Below, piece by piece: positions 1 through 5,515 of a DNA stretch of 5,515 nucleotides. This stretch comes from Paracoccaceae bacterium (lineage in GTDB: Bacteria; Pseudomonadota; Alphaproteobacteria; Rhodobacterales; Rhodobacteraceae): NCBI GenBank assembly GCA_002400675.1, contig NVQY01000238.1, positions 1 through 5,515 of the forward strand. The letters are read 5' to 3'. Under the pieces are notes generated by a model. The model made no database searches, was not told the origin of the DNA, and saw only the letters and a program-made list of their open reading frames with translations. Position 1 is the stretch's first letter, and each line of letters begins with the position of its first letter. The position numbers and the translations under genes were made by a program.

Positions 1-511
1 ATCCCGCCAGCAAAAACCGGTCGTCAAACAGCGCCAGTTCACGCAATCCCGCCGCGCCGCTGGGCAGGGCCAGAACCGCCACGTCGAGATCTCCGGCGCG
101 CAGATTGTCCAGCAACACCTGAGTTCGCGCCTCGCGGACCTGCACATTCAACGACAGATCCCCGGACCTGAGCGCGCCCAGCACCCCCGGCAACAGATAG
201 GGCGCAAGGGTGGGAATGATGCCCAGCGCCAGGGATTGCTGGCCGCGCCCGTAATCAAGCGCCTTGCGCGACAGCCGCGCAGCACTGGCCAGAACCTCCT
301 TGGTCAGCACCAGAACCTCGCGGCCCAGCGGCGTCAGAACCACATCGCGCGCGCGCCGTTCCACCAAATCTCCGCCCATCGCCGCCTCTAACGCGCGAAT
401 CTGCACCGAAAGGGCGGGTTGCGAGATGTTACAGGCGTTGGCCGCGCGGCCAAAATTCCGCTGTTCGGTCAGGGCTTTGAAGTATTGCAACTGGCGCAAG
501 GTGTAATTCAT
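1..511 (-). CDS. oxyR: OxyR-type LysR-family peroxide-sensing regulator (3' end cut by window edge)
   Basis: Reading the minus strand from the ATG at 511-509 gives an open frame of 170 codons that runs off the left edge. It opens with a LysR-type winged helix-turn-helix (residues about 5-64, with NFGRAANACNISQPALSVQI). The start of the effector domain closely follows E. coli OxyR: GIIPTLAPYLLP at 97-108 and REARTQVLLDNL at 127-138. T101 and T130 correspond to E. coli Thr100 and Thr129, which line the peroxide pocket. The redox cysteines (Cys199 and Cys208 in E. coli) lie beyond the window and cannot be checked. The start is supported by an AGGA ribosome site at 522-519, 7 bases upstream. The protein is a cytoplasmic DNA-binding regulator that activates peroxide-defence genes when oxidised. 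It is divergent from katA, its usual target. Assignment to OxyR rather than another LysR regulator rests on these motifs and the neighbour. Confidence 0.9.
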   Translation of the reverse strand, partial: MNYTLRQLQYFKALTEQRNFGRAANACNISQPALSVQIRALEAAMGGDLVERRARDVVLTPLGREVLVLTKEVLASAARLSRKALDYGRGQQSLALGIIPTLAPYLLPGVLGALRSGDLSLNVQVREARTQVLLDNLRAGDLDVAVLALPSGAAGLRELALFDDRFLLAG

Positions 512-546
512 AATCTAATCCTATCAATACCAGAAGAAACTACAAT
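510..546. promoter_or_regulatory. Candidate OxyR tetramer binding site between oxyR and katA
   Basis: Against the E. coli OxyR consensus (four ATAG/CTAT quarter sites, each separated by 7 bases), this 37-bp stretch reads ATAA-N7-CTAT-N7-AGAA-N7-CAAT. That is 12 of 16 key positions, with the left dimer site at 7 of 8. The site starts within the oxyR start codon (511-509), which would suit autorepression, and ends 65 bases before the katA ATG. The gap also holds a TACAAT at 541-546 that could be a -10 element, but no convincing -35 goes with it, as is common for promoters needing a LysR-type activator. Spacing and quarter-site match are seen directly; binding is inferred. Confidence 0.5.
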
Positions 547-611
547 TAGAATTTATCACCGAACCCTGTCAGTCTGTCCCCAAGCGATGCAACCTCAGGA
601 GACCTGACCAA

Positions 612-2051
612 ATGACCAAGAAACTGACCACCACCGCCGGCAACCCGATTGCCGATAACCAGAATGCACTGACCGCCGGCCCGCGTGGCCCGCTGTTGAT
701 GCAGGACTACCAGCTGATCGAAAAGCTGGCGCATCAGAACCGCGAACGCATCCCCGAGCGGGTGGTGCACGCCAAGGGCTGGGGCGCGCATGGCACGCTG
801 AGCATCACCCACGATATCAGCCAGTACACCAAGGCCAAAGTGTTGGCCAAAGGCACGCAAACGCCGATGATCTGCCGGTTTTCTACCGTGGCCGGGGAAA
901 TGGGTGCTGCGGATAATGAACGCGACGTGCGGGGGTTCGCGTTGAAGTTTTACACCGAGGAAGGCAACTGGGATATGGTGGGCAACAACACGCCAGTTTT
1001 CTTCCTGCGCGATCCGTATAAGTTCCCGGATTTCATCCACACGCAAAAACGCCATCCACGCACCAACATGCGCAGCCCCACCGCGATGTGGGACTATTGG
1101 GGCCAGTCGCCAGAGGCGCTGCATCAGGTGACGATCCTGATGTCGGATCGGGGCTGTCCGGTGTCGCCGATGCACATGAACGGCTATGGCAGCCACACCT
1201 ATTCGCTGATCAGTGCGGATAACAAACGGGTCTGGGTCAAGTTCCATTTCAAGACCCAACAGGGCCACGAATTCCTGACCAACGCCGAGAGTAGCGCCAA
1301 GATCGGCGAGACCCGCGAAGGGTTTCAGGAAGAACTGTTTGGCGCGATCGAGGCCGGTAATTTCCCCAAATGGGACGTGAAAATTCAGGTGATGCAAGAG
1401 GAAGACGCGGGCAACACGCCCTACAACCCGTTTGATCTGACCAAAGTCTGGCCACACGGGGATTATCCGTTGATCGACGTGGGTGTGTTTGAGTTGAACC
1501 GCAATGCCGACAATTACTTTGCCGAGATCGAAACAGCCGCCTATTCGCCGTCAAACATCGTGCCGGGGATCGGGTTTTCACCGGATAAGGTGCTGCAAGC
1601 GCGGATCTTTTCCTATGCGGACGCGCATCGTTACCGGCTGGGGACGCATTATGAACAACTGCCCGTCAACCGCCCCGTGTGCCCGGTGCATACCTATCAC
1701 AAGGATGGCAAGATGAATGTCATGGGGCCGCAAACCGGCGCGGGGGACGCGTTTTATGAGCCCAACAGCTTTGGCGGGGCGACCCAATCGCCAGAGTTTG
1801 CCGAGCCTGCGTTGAAAATCAGCGGCGATGCGGATCGTTACAACCACCGCGACGGCAACGACGATTACAGCCAGCCCCGCGCTCTGCATGACCTGATGGA
1901 CGATGGCCAGCGCGCAAGGTTGTATTCAAACACCGCCGAGGCGATGGCCGGCGTGCCGGAGGACATCATCAACACGGTTCTCGGCCATTACGACAAGATC
2001 AGCCCGGCGTATGGCGACGGCATCCGCGCCGCCCGTGCGAAACTGGGCTAA
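612..2051 (+). CDS. katA: Monofunctional haem catalase, clade 3 (small subunit, NADPH-binding type)
   Basis: This 479-residue cytoplasmic enzyme converts two H2O2 to water and O2; no signal peptide is present. The length fits clade 3 small-subunit catalases, not clade 2 enzymes of 700 or more residues. Visible catalytic features are the distal His53 in [12 protein letters not shown], Ser91 in RFSTVAGE, Asn126 in GNNTPVFF, and the proximal haem ligand Tyr335 in [14 protein letters not shown], with Arg331 one turn earlier. Residues matching the NADPH site of mammalian and Proteus catalases are also present: His171 and Arg180 ([11 protein letters not shown]), and VWPH at 279-282. The ATG is preceded by AGGAG at 597-601, 10 bases upstream, and the N-terminal [20 protein letters not shown] is normal for the family, so the start is secure. 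The gene is divergent from oxyR across a candidate OxyR site, so peroxide induction is likely. It appears to be a single-gene transcript ended by the hairpin at 2058-2084. Confidence 0.97.
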   Translation: MTKKLTTTAGNPIADNQNALTAGPRGPLLMQDYQLIEKLAHQNRERIPERVVHAKGWGAHGTLSITHDISQYTKAKVLAKGTQTPMICRFSTVAGEMGAADNERDVRGFALKFYTEEGNWDMVGNNTPVFFLRDPYKFPDFIHTQKRHPRTNMRSPTAMWDYWGQSPEALHQVTILMSDRGCPVSPMHMNGYGSHTYSLISADNKRVWVKFHFKTQQGHEFLTNAESSAKIGETREGFQEELFGAIEAGNFPKWDVKIQVMQEEDAGNTPYNPFDLTKVWPHGDYPLIDVGVFELNRNADNYFAEIETAAYSPSNIVPGIGFSPDKVLQARIFSYADAHRYRLGTHYEQLPVNRPVCPVHTYHKDGKMNVMGPQTGAGDAFYEPNSFGGATQSPEFAEPALKISGDADRYNHRDGNDDYSQPRALHDLMDDGQRARLYSNTAEAMAGVPEDIINTVLGHYDKISPAYGDGIRAARAKLG

Positions 2052-2057
2052 GATATC

Positions 2058-2084
2058 TGCCCCGGCGTCATCCGCGCCGGGGCA
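2058..2084. terminator. Hairpin terminator between convergent katA and DoxX-like genes
   Basis: TGCCCCGGCG and CGCCGGGGCA form a perfect 10-bp, very GC-rich stem around a 7-base loop (TCATCCG). It starts 6 bases after the katA stop codon and ends 6 bases before the minus-strand stop of the DoxX-like gene, so it could serve both. There is no clear T-tract on either side, so termination may be inefficient or the hairpin may mainly protect the 3' ends. The structure is seen directly; the function is inferred. Confidence 0.7.
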
Positions 2085-2090
2085 ACCGTA

Positions 2091-2546
2091 TTACTGCCAC
2101 CACCGCGCGCCAGAACGGCGGCGCAGCCAGCCGCCGACGCTGAAATGATCGCGGTGAATCAACAGGATAAGCGCGATGAACCCGGCCATGACGGCCAGAT
2201 CAATCACCTGATTGCGGTTGATGGGAAACCCCTTGGCACTAAGGGCGAAAGGGTCAAAGAACCCCTCCCAGCGGCGCAGAACGGTAAAGAAATGCATGAT
2301 TGCCAGCCCGCCGTAACTGAACAGACGGAAGGCCCCGAACAGCACCAACAGGCACAGGGCGATCTGAAAGGAGGCCACCAGATAGATCTGCATCAGCGAC
2401 AGATCCACATCGTCAAACCGCTTGGCCAGCCATTGGTATTGCTTGGGGGCGAACAGTTTGTTCGCGGCCCACACGAAGATGAACCACGCCAGTCCAATGC
2501 GCAGAATGAACAACGCCAGCGCGTCCTTGCGGTCATTGAAAGTCAT
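2091..2546 (-). CDS. DoxX-like small integral membrane protein
   Basis: The 151-residue product has four likely transmembrane helices: about 9-28 (ALALFILRIGLAWFIFVW), 51-71 (with QIALCLLVLFGAF), 75-90, and 114-131 (DLAVMAGFIALILL). A basic tail follows (LRRRSGARWW). The four-helix layout, the early LRIGLAWFIFVWAANK stretch and the length fit the DoxX/DoxX-like family. No soluble domain is present, and the one cysteine (Cys65) sits inside a helix. Some DoxX proteins act in membrane redox complexes: archaeal DoxDA is a thiosulfate:quinone oxidoreductase, and mycobacterial DoxX associates with SodA and SseA. No substrate can be assigned here. The ATG at 2546 has AAGGGG at 2560-2555, 8 bases upstream. 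The gene is convergent with katA and lies 105 bases downstream of the DUF6456 gene on the same strand. A TTAA-N7-TTAA box overlaps the ribosome site. Coding status is fairly sure; the family call is moderate. Confidence 0.7.
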   Translation of the reverse strand: MTFNDRKDALALFILRIGLAWFIFVWAANKLFAPKQYQWLAKRFDDVDLSLMQIYLVASFQIALCLLVLFGAFRLFSYGGLAIMHFFTVLRRWEGFFDPFALSAKGFPINRNQVIDLAVMAGFIALILLIHRDHFSVGGWLRRRSGARWWQ

Positions 2547-2558
2547 ACGCCCTACCCC

Positions 2559-2573
2559 TTAAATCAAACTTAA
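2559..2573. promoter_or_regulatory. Candidate CtrA box upstream of the DoxX-like gene
   Basis: TTAAATCAAACTTAA is a perfect match to the full CtrA consensus TTAA-N7-TTAA. It begins 12 bases upstream of the DoxX-like ATG and covers part of its ribosome site. CtrA activators usually sit over the -35 element, which would place a transcription start inside the gene. At this location the box therefore suits repression, or control of a transcript arriving from upstream, better than simple activation. The flank (CTTAAGGCGA) resembles that of the box at 3847-3861. Confidence 0.5.
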
Positions 2574-2619
2574 GGCGACGCTATCCAATGATGTTCGGGG
2601 CTTCAAACCGCGAATGGCT

Positions 2620-2650
2620 GCCACACCAAACTGTGACCCGGCCTTGTGGC
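2620..2650 (-). terminator. Weak hairpin just after the DUF6456 gene
   Basis: GCCACA and TGTGGC can pair across a 19-base loop directly after the minus-strand stop codon of the DUF6456 gene. The stem is only 6 bp and no T-tract follows, so this is a poor terminator. Read-through into the DoxX-like gene is possible, which would make the two genes an operon. Confidence 0.2.
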
Positions 2651-2651
2651 G

Positions 2652-3788
2652 CTAGCCGATCATCCGGTCCGGGCCGGACAGCCCTTCGTAATGCTGGCGA
2701 AGGCGTTGCAGCGCGATGCGCAACACGATCTTGCCGGATCGCGCCGACCACCCCAGACGCTTTTCGGCCACCTCAAGCCCCTCAAGGTAACAGCAGCACC
2801 GCAGCGCCACATCGCCCAAGCCCTGCCCCAGATCGCCCAACGCCCGCACCATGCGGTCGCGCGCCAGCGACGAGCCGTCCAGCCCGCCCGCCCCATGGCT
2901 GCCGCCGGTGCCGCTGGTCAGGAAATTGTCCCAGTTCTGGGCGACGCGCGGCCCCATCTGCGACAGCTCAAAATCCTCGCGCAACCGTTCCCCGGCCTGC
3001 ACAAGTTCCGCATCCAGAAACGGCTGGCCATCCCGGTCCTTGCGCCGCGCCAACGCGCTAAGCGGGCTTTCGGCGGCGTTGTAACGCGTCCGGCGCGGGC
3101 GCGAAGGGGTGCCATTGGCAGTGTCCCCGACAGGTGCGCCCGAAAATCCAGCCTGTGCCTCGGCAAAGCCGTTATCCTGTTGATCGCGCGCGCGGTTTTC
3201 GCCCTGTGCCAGCATCTGCGCCAGTGCCCCGCGCCCGGCTGCGGTGATGCGATAGCGGCTGATGCGCCCCGGTTCGGCGCAGGAAATCCAGTCTTGCAAC
3301 GCCATCGCGCGGGCAATGGCGCGATCCACCACAGCGGTACGCGCGCCCGCGCCCCCGACCCCGGTGTCGCGCACCACCACGGCCTTTTCCATCTGCTCGG
3401 CCACCGCCAGAACCGCGCCGGTTTCGCACAGGCGCGGCAACACCCGGCAGGCTTCGCGGGTCAGGGTTGCCGTATCCGGCAGGGTCTCGGATTGGTTATC
3501 GGGGTGTTGTGTCATGTGATCCGGGTCCTTCTTGTTGTCGCCCGCCCGACGCGTTGGGGTGGCGTTTTGTAGGGTCTCGGCCAGCGCATTCAGGGCACCG
3601 TCAACCAGCGGATCATCGCGCCGGGTTTCCATGCGCCGCACCTGCCGCAGCACCGTTGACGCATGCACCCCCGCCAGTCGCGCCAGATTGCGAATCGACT
3701 GTCCGGCCTCGGTGTGGGCCAGATACCGGCTGGCCCCTTCGGGCAGCCAATCAGGTAAATCCCTGTGATTTCCAACCAGTTCATTCAT
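2652..3788 (-). CDS. Helix-turn-helix protein with C-terminal DUF6456 domain
   Basis: The product has 378 residues if it starts at the ATG at 3788. Residues about 28-58 form a helix-turn-helix (GQSIRNLARLAGVHASTVLR) ending in RRMETRRDDPLVDGAL. A polar linker follows (about 75-110, with KKDPDHMTQHPDNQSE). A middle segment (about 112-195, with SRYRITAAGRGALAQML) resembles a winged helix. The C-terminal DUF6456 domain spans about 242-372: SPLSALARRKDRDGQPFLDA, then RLGWSARSGKIVLRIALQRL. A Gly/Ser-rich loop (291-307) and three consecutive cysteines (331-333) lie within it. The protein is probably a cytoplasmic DNA-binding regulator; its targets are unknown. A GTG at 3854 would add 22 residues, but the homology-like region starts near DLPDWLPEG. 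That longer start would also lie inside the CtrA-type box at 3847-3861, so the ATG is preferred. It is divergent from the DUF6477 gene. The family call comes from memory of Rhodobacterales proteins. Confidence 0.85.
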   Translation of the reverse strand: MNELVGNHRDLPDWLPEGASRYLAHTEAGQSIRNLARLAGVHASTVLRQVRRMETRRDDPLVDGALNALAETLQNATPTRRAGDNKKDPDHMTQHPDNQSETLPDTATLTREACRVLPRLCETGAVLAVAEQMEKAVVVRDTGVGGAGARTAVVDRAIARAMALQDWISCAEPGRISRYRITAAGRGALAQMLAQGENRARDQQDNGFAEAQAGFSGAPVGDTANGTPSRPRRTRYNAAESPLSALARRKDRDGQPFLDAELVQAGERLREDFELSQMGPRVAQNWDNFLTSGTGGSHGAGGLDGSSLARDRMVRALGDLGQGLGDVALRCCCYLEGLEVAEKRLGWSARSGKIVLRIALQRLRQHYEGLSGPDRMIG

Positions 3789-3846
3789 TTTCAAACGCCC
3801 AATAGTGCATAATGGCTGACCTATTTGCCCCCAAACCACCCCAAAG

Positions 3847-3861
3847 TTAACCACAACTTAA
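3847..3861. promoter_or_regulatory. Candidate CtrA box upstream of the DUF6456 gene
   Basis: TTAACCACAACTTAA matches TTAA-N7-TTAA perfectly. It lies 59 bases upstream of the preferred DUF6456 ATG (3788). If the box covers a -35 element, transcription would start near 3820 and leave a leader of about 30 bases, so activation of the DUF6456 gene is plausible. AAATAG at 3826-3821 is a weak candidate -10. The gap is AT-rich, which raises the chance of a random match somewhat. Confidence 0.55.
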
Positions 3862-3872
3862 GGGCGAATTGG

Positions 3873-3887
3873 TTACCTGTTCGTTAA
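3873..3887. promoter_or_regulatory. Second, imperfect CtrA-type box in the DUF6456/DUF6477 gap
   Basis: TTACCTGTTCGTTAA matches 7 of 8 positions of TTAA-N7-TTAA and sits 26 bases from the perfect box. Tandem boxes of unequal quality are common in CtrA-controlled promoters. It could serve the rightward DUF6477 gene (start 4033) or cooperate with the first box. No convincing -10 was found at the right distance on the plus strand. Confidence 0.35.
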
Positions 3888-4016
3888 CAAAGGTCGATAA
3901 GACACAGCATTGTTTCTAAATCATAAACAGTAATGAAACCATCGCACGCAACCTGACGCAGATCGGCAACACCCGTTTAGGTTGTGCAATACAAGGATCA
4001 GAATTTACTGGACGAT

Positions 4017-4024
4017 GGAAAGGA
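4017..4024 (+). promoter_or_regulatory. Ribosome binding site that fixes the DUF6477 start
   Basis: GGAAAGGA lies 8 bases upstream of the ATG at 4033. It selects this codon over the in-frame ATG at 4015 and TTG at 3982, neither of which has a comparable site at the right distance. Confidence 0.65.
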
Positions 4025-4032
4025 CCAAATTC

Positions 4033-4341
4033 ATGCAAGACCTTATGAGCATGCTCAACACCCTGCACCGCCCCCGCCTGCTGATCCGTGCCGCCCGTGC
4101 CGGCGCGCAGGAATATAACCGCAACCGGCACCTGCAACGGCTATTGGGCTACGGAGCATTGCCCCGCACCGCCCCGGCCTTGATGCGGCTGATGGAGATC
4201 GAACGCGGCCATAATGAGAAACGCACAAATGATGACGCGGGCTATTCTCTGCCGCGTCATCTGGATGTGTTGATCGCCATCGTCGCCGAAGCACAACTGT
4301 TGCGCGCGACTCAACCCAAGGTGGTCCGCGAGGCTACATGA
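4033..4341 (+). CDS. Small DUF6477 family protein
   Basis: The 102-residue product opens MQDLMSMLNTLHRPRLLIRAA, continues with HLQRLLGYGALPRTAPALMR at about 33-52 and MEIERGHNEKR at about 54-64, and ends with SLPRHLDVLIAIVAEAQLLR. This pattern (RPRLLIRAAR, LLGYG.LP, RL.E.E, RH...LIA..AEA.LL) fits DUF6477, a short family typical of Rhodobacterales with no known function. It looks soluble, mostly helical and rich in Arg and Leu, with no cysteines, signal peptide or membrane segment. The gene is divergent from the DUF6456 gene across a gap with two CtrA-type boxes. Its TGA overlaps the 3' end of the convergent methyltransferase gene by 8 bases. Coding status is strongly supported by the ribosome site and family-like sequence. 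The family name is recalled, not searched. Confidence 0.82.
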   Translation: MQDLMSMLNTLHRPRLLIRAARAGAQEYNRNRHLQRLLGYGALPRTAPALMRLMEIERGHNEKRTNDDAGYSLPRHLDVLIAIVAEAQLLRATQPKVVREAT

Positions 4342-5515
4342 ACGCGTCGGGCATCGACGCCTTTTTGTCGGCGATATAGGCCTGAAGCGCGGCCTGTATG
4401 GCCGGGTCAAGCGGCGGCTGGACGTAATTGTCCAGCAGATATTGCACCCGCACGCTGGCCAGGGTGGCGGTGTCGCGCGCGCCTTCTTCTTCCCAGGTCT
4501 CGAACGGCTTGTAGTCGAACAATTCGGTGCGCCAGAAGGCCGATTTGTAATTGTCCTGAGTGTGTTCGCAGCCCAGATAATGCCCGCCCGGCCCGACCTC
4601 GGCAATGGCGCCCATGGCTTGGGCGTTCTCGTCGGTTTCGACCCCGGCGGCAAGGCGTTGCAACACGCCAAGCTGATCCGCATCCATCACGAATTTCTCG
4701 AACGATGAAACCAGACCGCCCTCTAGCCAGCCGCACGAATGCAGCATGAAATTAACCCCGCCCAGCAGCGCGGCGTTATGGGTATGCGCGGTTTCATAGG
4801 CCGCCTGCGCATCCGGCAGTTTGGACCCGCACAGACCCCCGCCCGAGCGGAACGGCAAGCCAAGACGGCGGGCCAACTGCCCGGCCCCGCTTAGGATTTG
4901 CGTGGCTTCGGGGGTGCCGAATGTCGGCGCGCCACTGTTCATGTCGATCGAGGTGACAAAGGCGCCAAAGATCACCGGCGCACCGGGGCGCACCAGCTGG
5001 CTATAGGCGATTCCGGCCATGACTTCGGCCAAGACCTGCGTTAGCGTACCCATCACCGACACCGGCGCCATGGCCCCGCCAACGATGAACGGCGAGATGA
5101 TACAGCCCTGCCCGGCCTTTGCGTAAACCTCTAGCGCGCCCATCATCACATCATCAAACGTTAGCGGAGAGTTGATGTTGATCAGCGAGGTCATCACCGC
5201 ATTTTCAGCGACAAATTCCTTGCCGAACAGAATCTCGCACATCTCGACCGAATCGCGCGCGCGTTCGGGGTCAGTAACCGACCCCATGAACGGTTTATCG
5301 CTAAGGGTCATATGCGCAAACAGCATGTCGAGATGACGTTTGTTCACCGGCACATCCGTCGGTTCACACACGGTACCGCCCGAATGGTGCAGGTATTTCG
5401 ACATTTGGCCCAGCTTCACGAACTTGCAGAAATCGTCCATCGTCGCATAGCGCCGCCCGCCTTGGGCATCGCGCACAAACGGCGGGCCGTAGACCGGCGC
5501 GCACACCATGTTGCG
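4334..5515 (-). CDS. Trimethylamine methyltransferase (MttB) family protein, non-pyrrolysine type, N-terminus cut by window edge
   Basis: The frame is open from the right edge to the TAG at 4336-4334, giving 393 C-terminal residues. The family is usually about 500 residues, so roughly 120 are missing. Signature stretches are CAPVYGPPFVRD near the visible start, FVKLGQMSKYLHHSGGTVCE, NFMLHSCGWLEGGLVSSFEK, and EVGPGGHYLGCEHTQDNYKS followed by FDYKPFETWEEEGARD. MttB enzymes are cytoplasmic TIM-barrel proteins that move a methyl group from a methylated amine to a corrinoid protein. The archaeal trimethylamine enzyme carries pyrrolysine at an in-frame amber codon. This frame has no internal TAG, so it belongs to the non-pyrrolysine branch, whose characterised members act on quaternary amines such as glycine betaine, proline betaine or carnitine (MtgB, MtpB, MtcB). 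The substrate here cannot be told, and no corrinoid protein gene is visible. The ATG at 5509 is internal, not the true start. Confidence 0.9.
   Translation of the reverse strand, partial: RNMVCAPVYGPPFVRDAQGGRRYATMDDFCKFVKLGQMSKYLHHSGGTVCEPTDVPVNKRHLDMLFAHMTLSDKPFMGSVTDPERARDSVEMCEILFGKEFVAENAVMTSLININSPLTFDDVMMGALEVYAKAGQGCIISPFIVGGAMAPVSVMGTLTQVLAEVMAGIAYSQLVRPGAPVIFGAFVTSIDMNSGAPTFGTPEATQILSGAGQLARRLGLPFRSGGGLCGSKLPDAQAAYETAHTHNAALLGGVNFMLHSCGWLEGGLVSSFEKFVMDADQLGVLQRLAAGVETDENAQAMGAIAEVGPGGHYLGCEHTQDNYKSAFWRTELFDYKPFETWEEEGARDTATLASVRVQYLLDNYVQPPLDPAIQAALQAYIADKKASMPDAFM

Noticed and set aside
515..549. Inverted repeat CTAAT ... ATTAG in the oxyR-katA gap.
   Set aside because: The arms are 5 bases with a 25-base spacer in AT-rich DNA, so a chance match is likely. 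The quarter-site pattern at 510-546 explains the region better.
546..1457. A 303-codon open frame on the minus strand opposite katA.
   Set aside because: It is antisense to a catalase whose catalytic residues are all intact. Its His/Arg-rich product is typical of a mirror frame in GC-rich DNA, and it has no recognisable domain.
2145..2573. A 142-codon plus-strand frame opposite the DoxX-like gene.
   Set aside because: Its product is Gln/Glu-rich without a domain, while the minus strand encodes four clean transmembrane helices.
2646..3572. A 308-codon open frame on the plus strand opposite the DUF6456 gene.
   Set aside because: The product is Ala/Arg/Pro-rich with no domain, whereas the opposite strand has clear helix-turn-helix and DUF6456 motifs.
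3789..3854. N-terminal extension of the DUF6456 protein from a GTG at 3854.
   Set aside because: The extra 22 residues look non-conserved, and the start would lie inside the TTAA-N7-TTAA box. The ATG at 3788 is followed directly by family-like sequence.
3982..4032. Longer DUF6477 starts at TTG 3982 or ATG 4015.
   Set aside because: Neither has a good ribosome site, while the ATG at 4033 follows GGAAAGGA by 8 bases and begins with family-like sequence.
4334..5515. A pyrrolysine (amber) codon in the MttB-family gene.
   Set aside because: The frame reads without any internal TAG up to its terminal stop, so it is of the non-pyrrolysine type.
1..5515. Mobile elements, CRISPR arrays, tRNA or rRNA genes.
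   Set aside because: No transposase-like frame, terminal inverted repeats, regularly spaced repeats or cloverleaf-like sequence was seen. The gene content looks like ordinary core or near-core chromosome.

Overview
The window looks like chromosomal DNA of an alphaproteobacterium of the order Rhodobacterales (Roseobacter group or a relative). This rests on GC-rich coding DNA with AT-rich gaps, on two small families typical of that order (DUF6456 and DUF6477), on a pyrrolysine-free MttB-type methyltransferase, and on TTAA-N7-TTAA sites matching the box of the alphaproteobacterial cell-cycle regulator CtrA. All assignments were made by reading the sequence; no database search was run.

Left part (1-2084): an oxyR gene, cut by the left edge, is transcribed leftward. 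It is divergent from a complete clade 3 haem catalase gene (katA). The 100-base gap holds a candidate OxyR tetramer site (510-546) that touches the oxyR start codon. This is the classic peroxide-sensing pair: OxyR senses H2O2, activates the catalase and probably represses itself. A perfect 10-bp hairpin (2058-2084) closes katA.

Middle part (2091-3788): two genes on the minus strand. The downstream one encodes a small four-helix membrane protein of DoxX type. The upstream one encodes a helix-turn-helix protein with a C-terminal DUF6456 domain. The DoxX-like gene is convergent with katA, so it shares the neighbourhood but not the promoter. A perfect TTAA-N7-TTAA box lies just upstream of the DoxX-like start.

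Right part (3789-5515): a 244-base AT-rich gap separates the DUF6456 gene from a divergent small DUF6477 gene. It contains a second perfect TTAA-N7-TTAA box and a near-perfect one 26 bases further on. No gene was seen in this gap. The DUF6477 gene runs tail to tail into a leftward gene for a trimethylamine methyltransferase (MttB) family protein, whose N-terminus lies beyond the right edge; the two coding ends overlap by 8 bases.

The most interesting signal is the repeated CtrA-type box in both gaps around the DUF6456 gene. It suggests that this regulator-like gene and its neighbours belong to a CtrA regulon. No mobile element, CRISPR array, tRNA or rRNA was seen.
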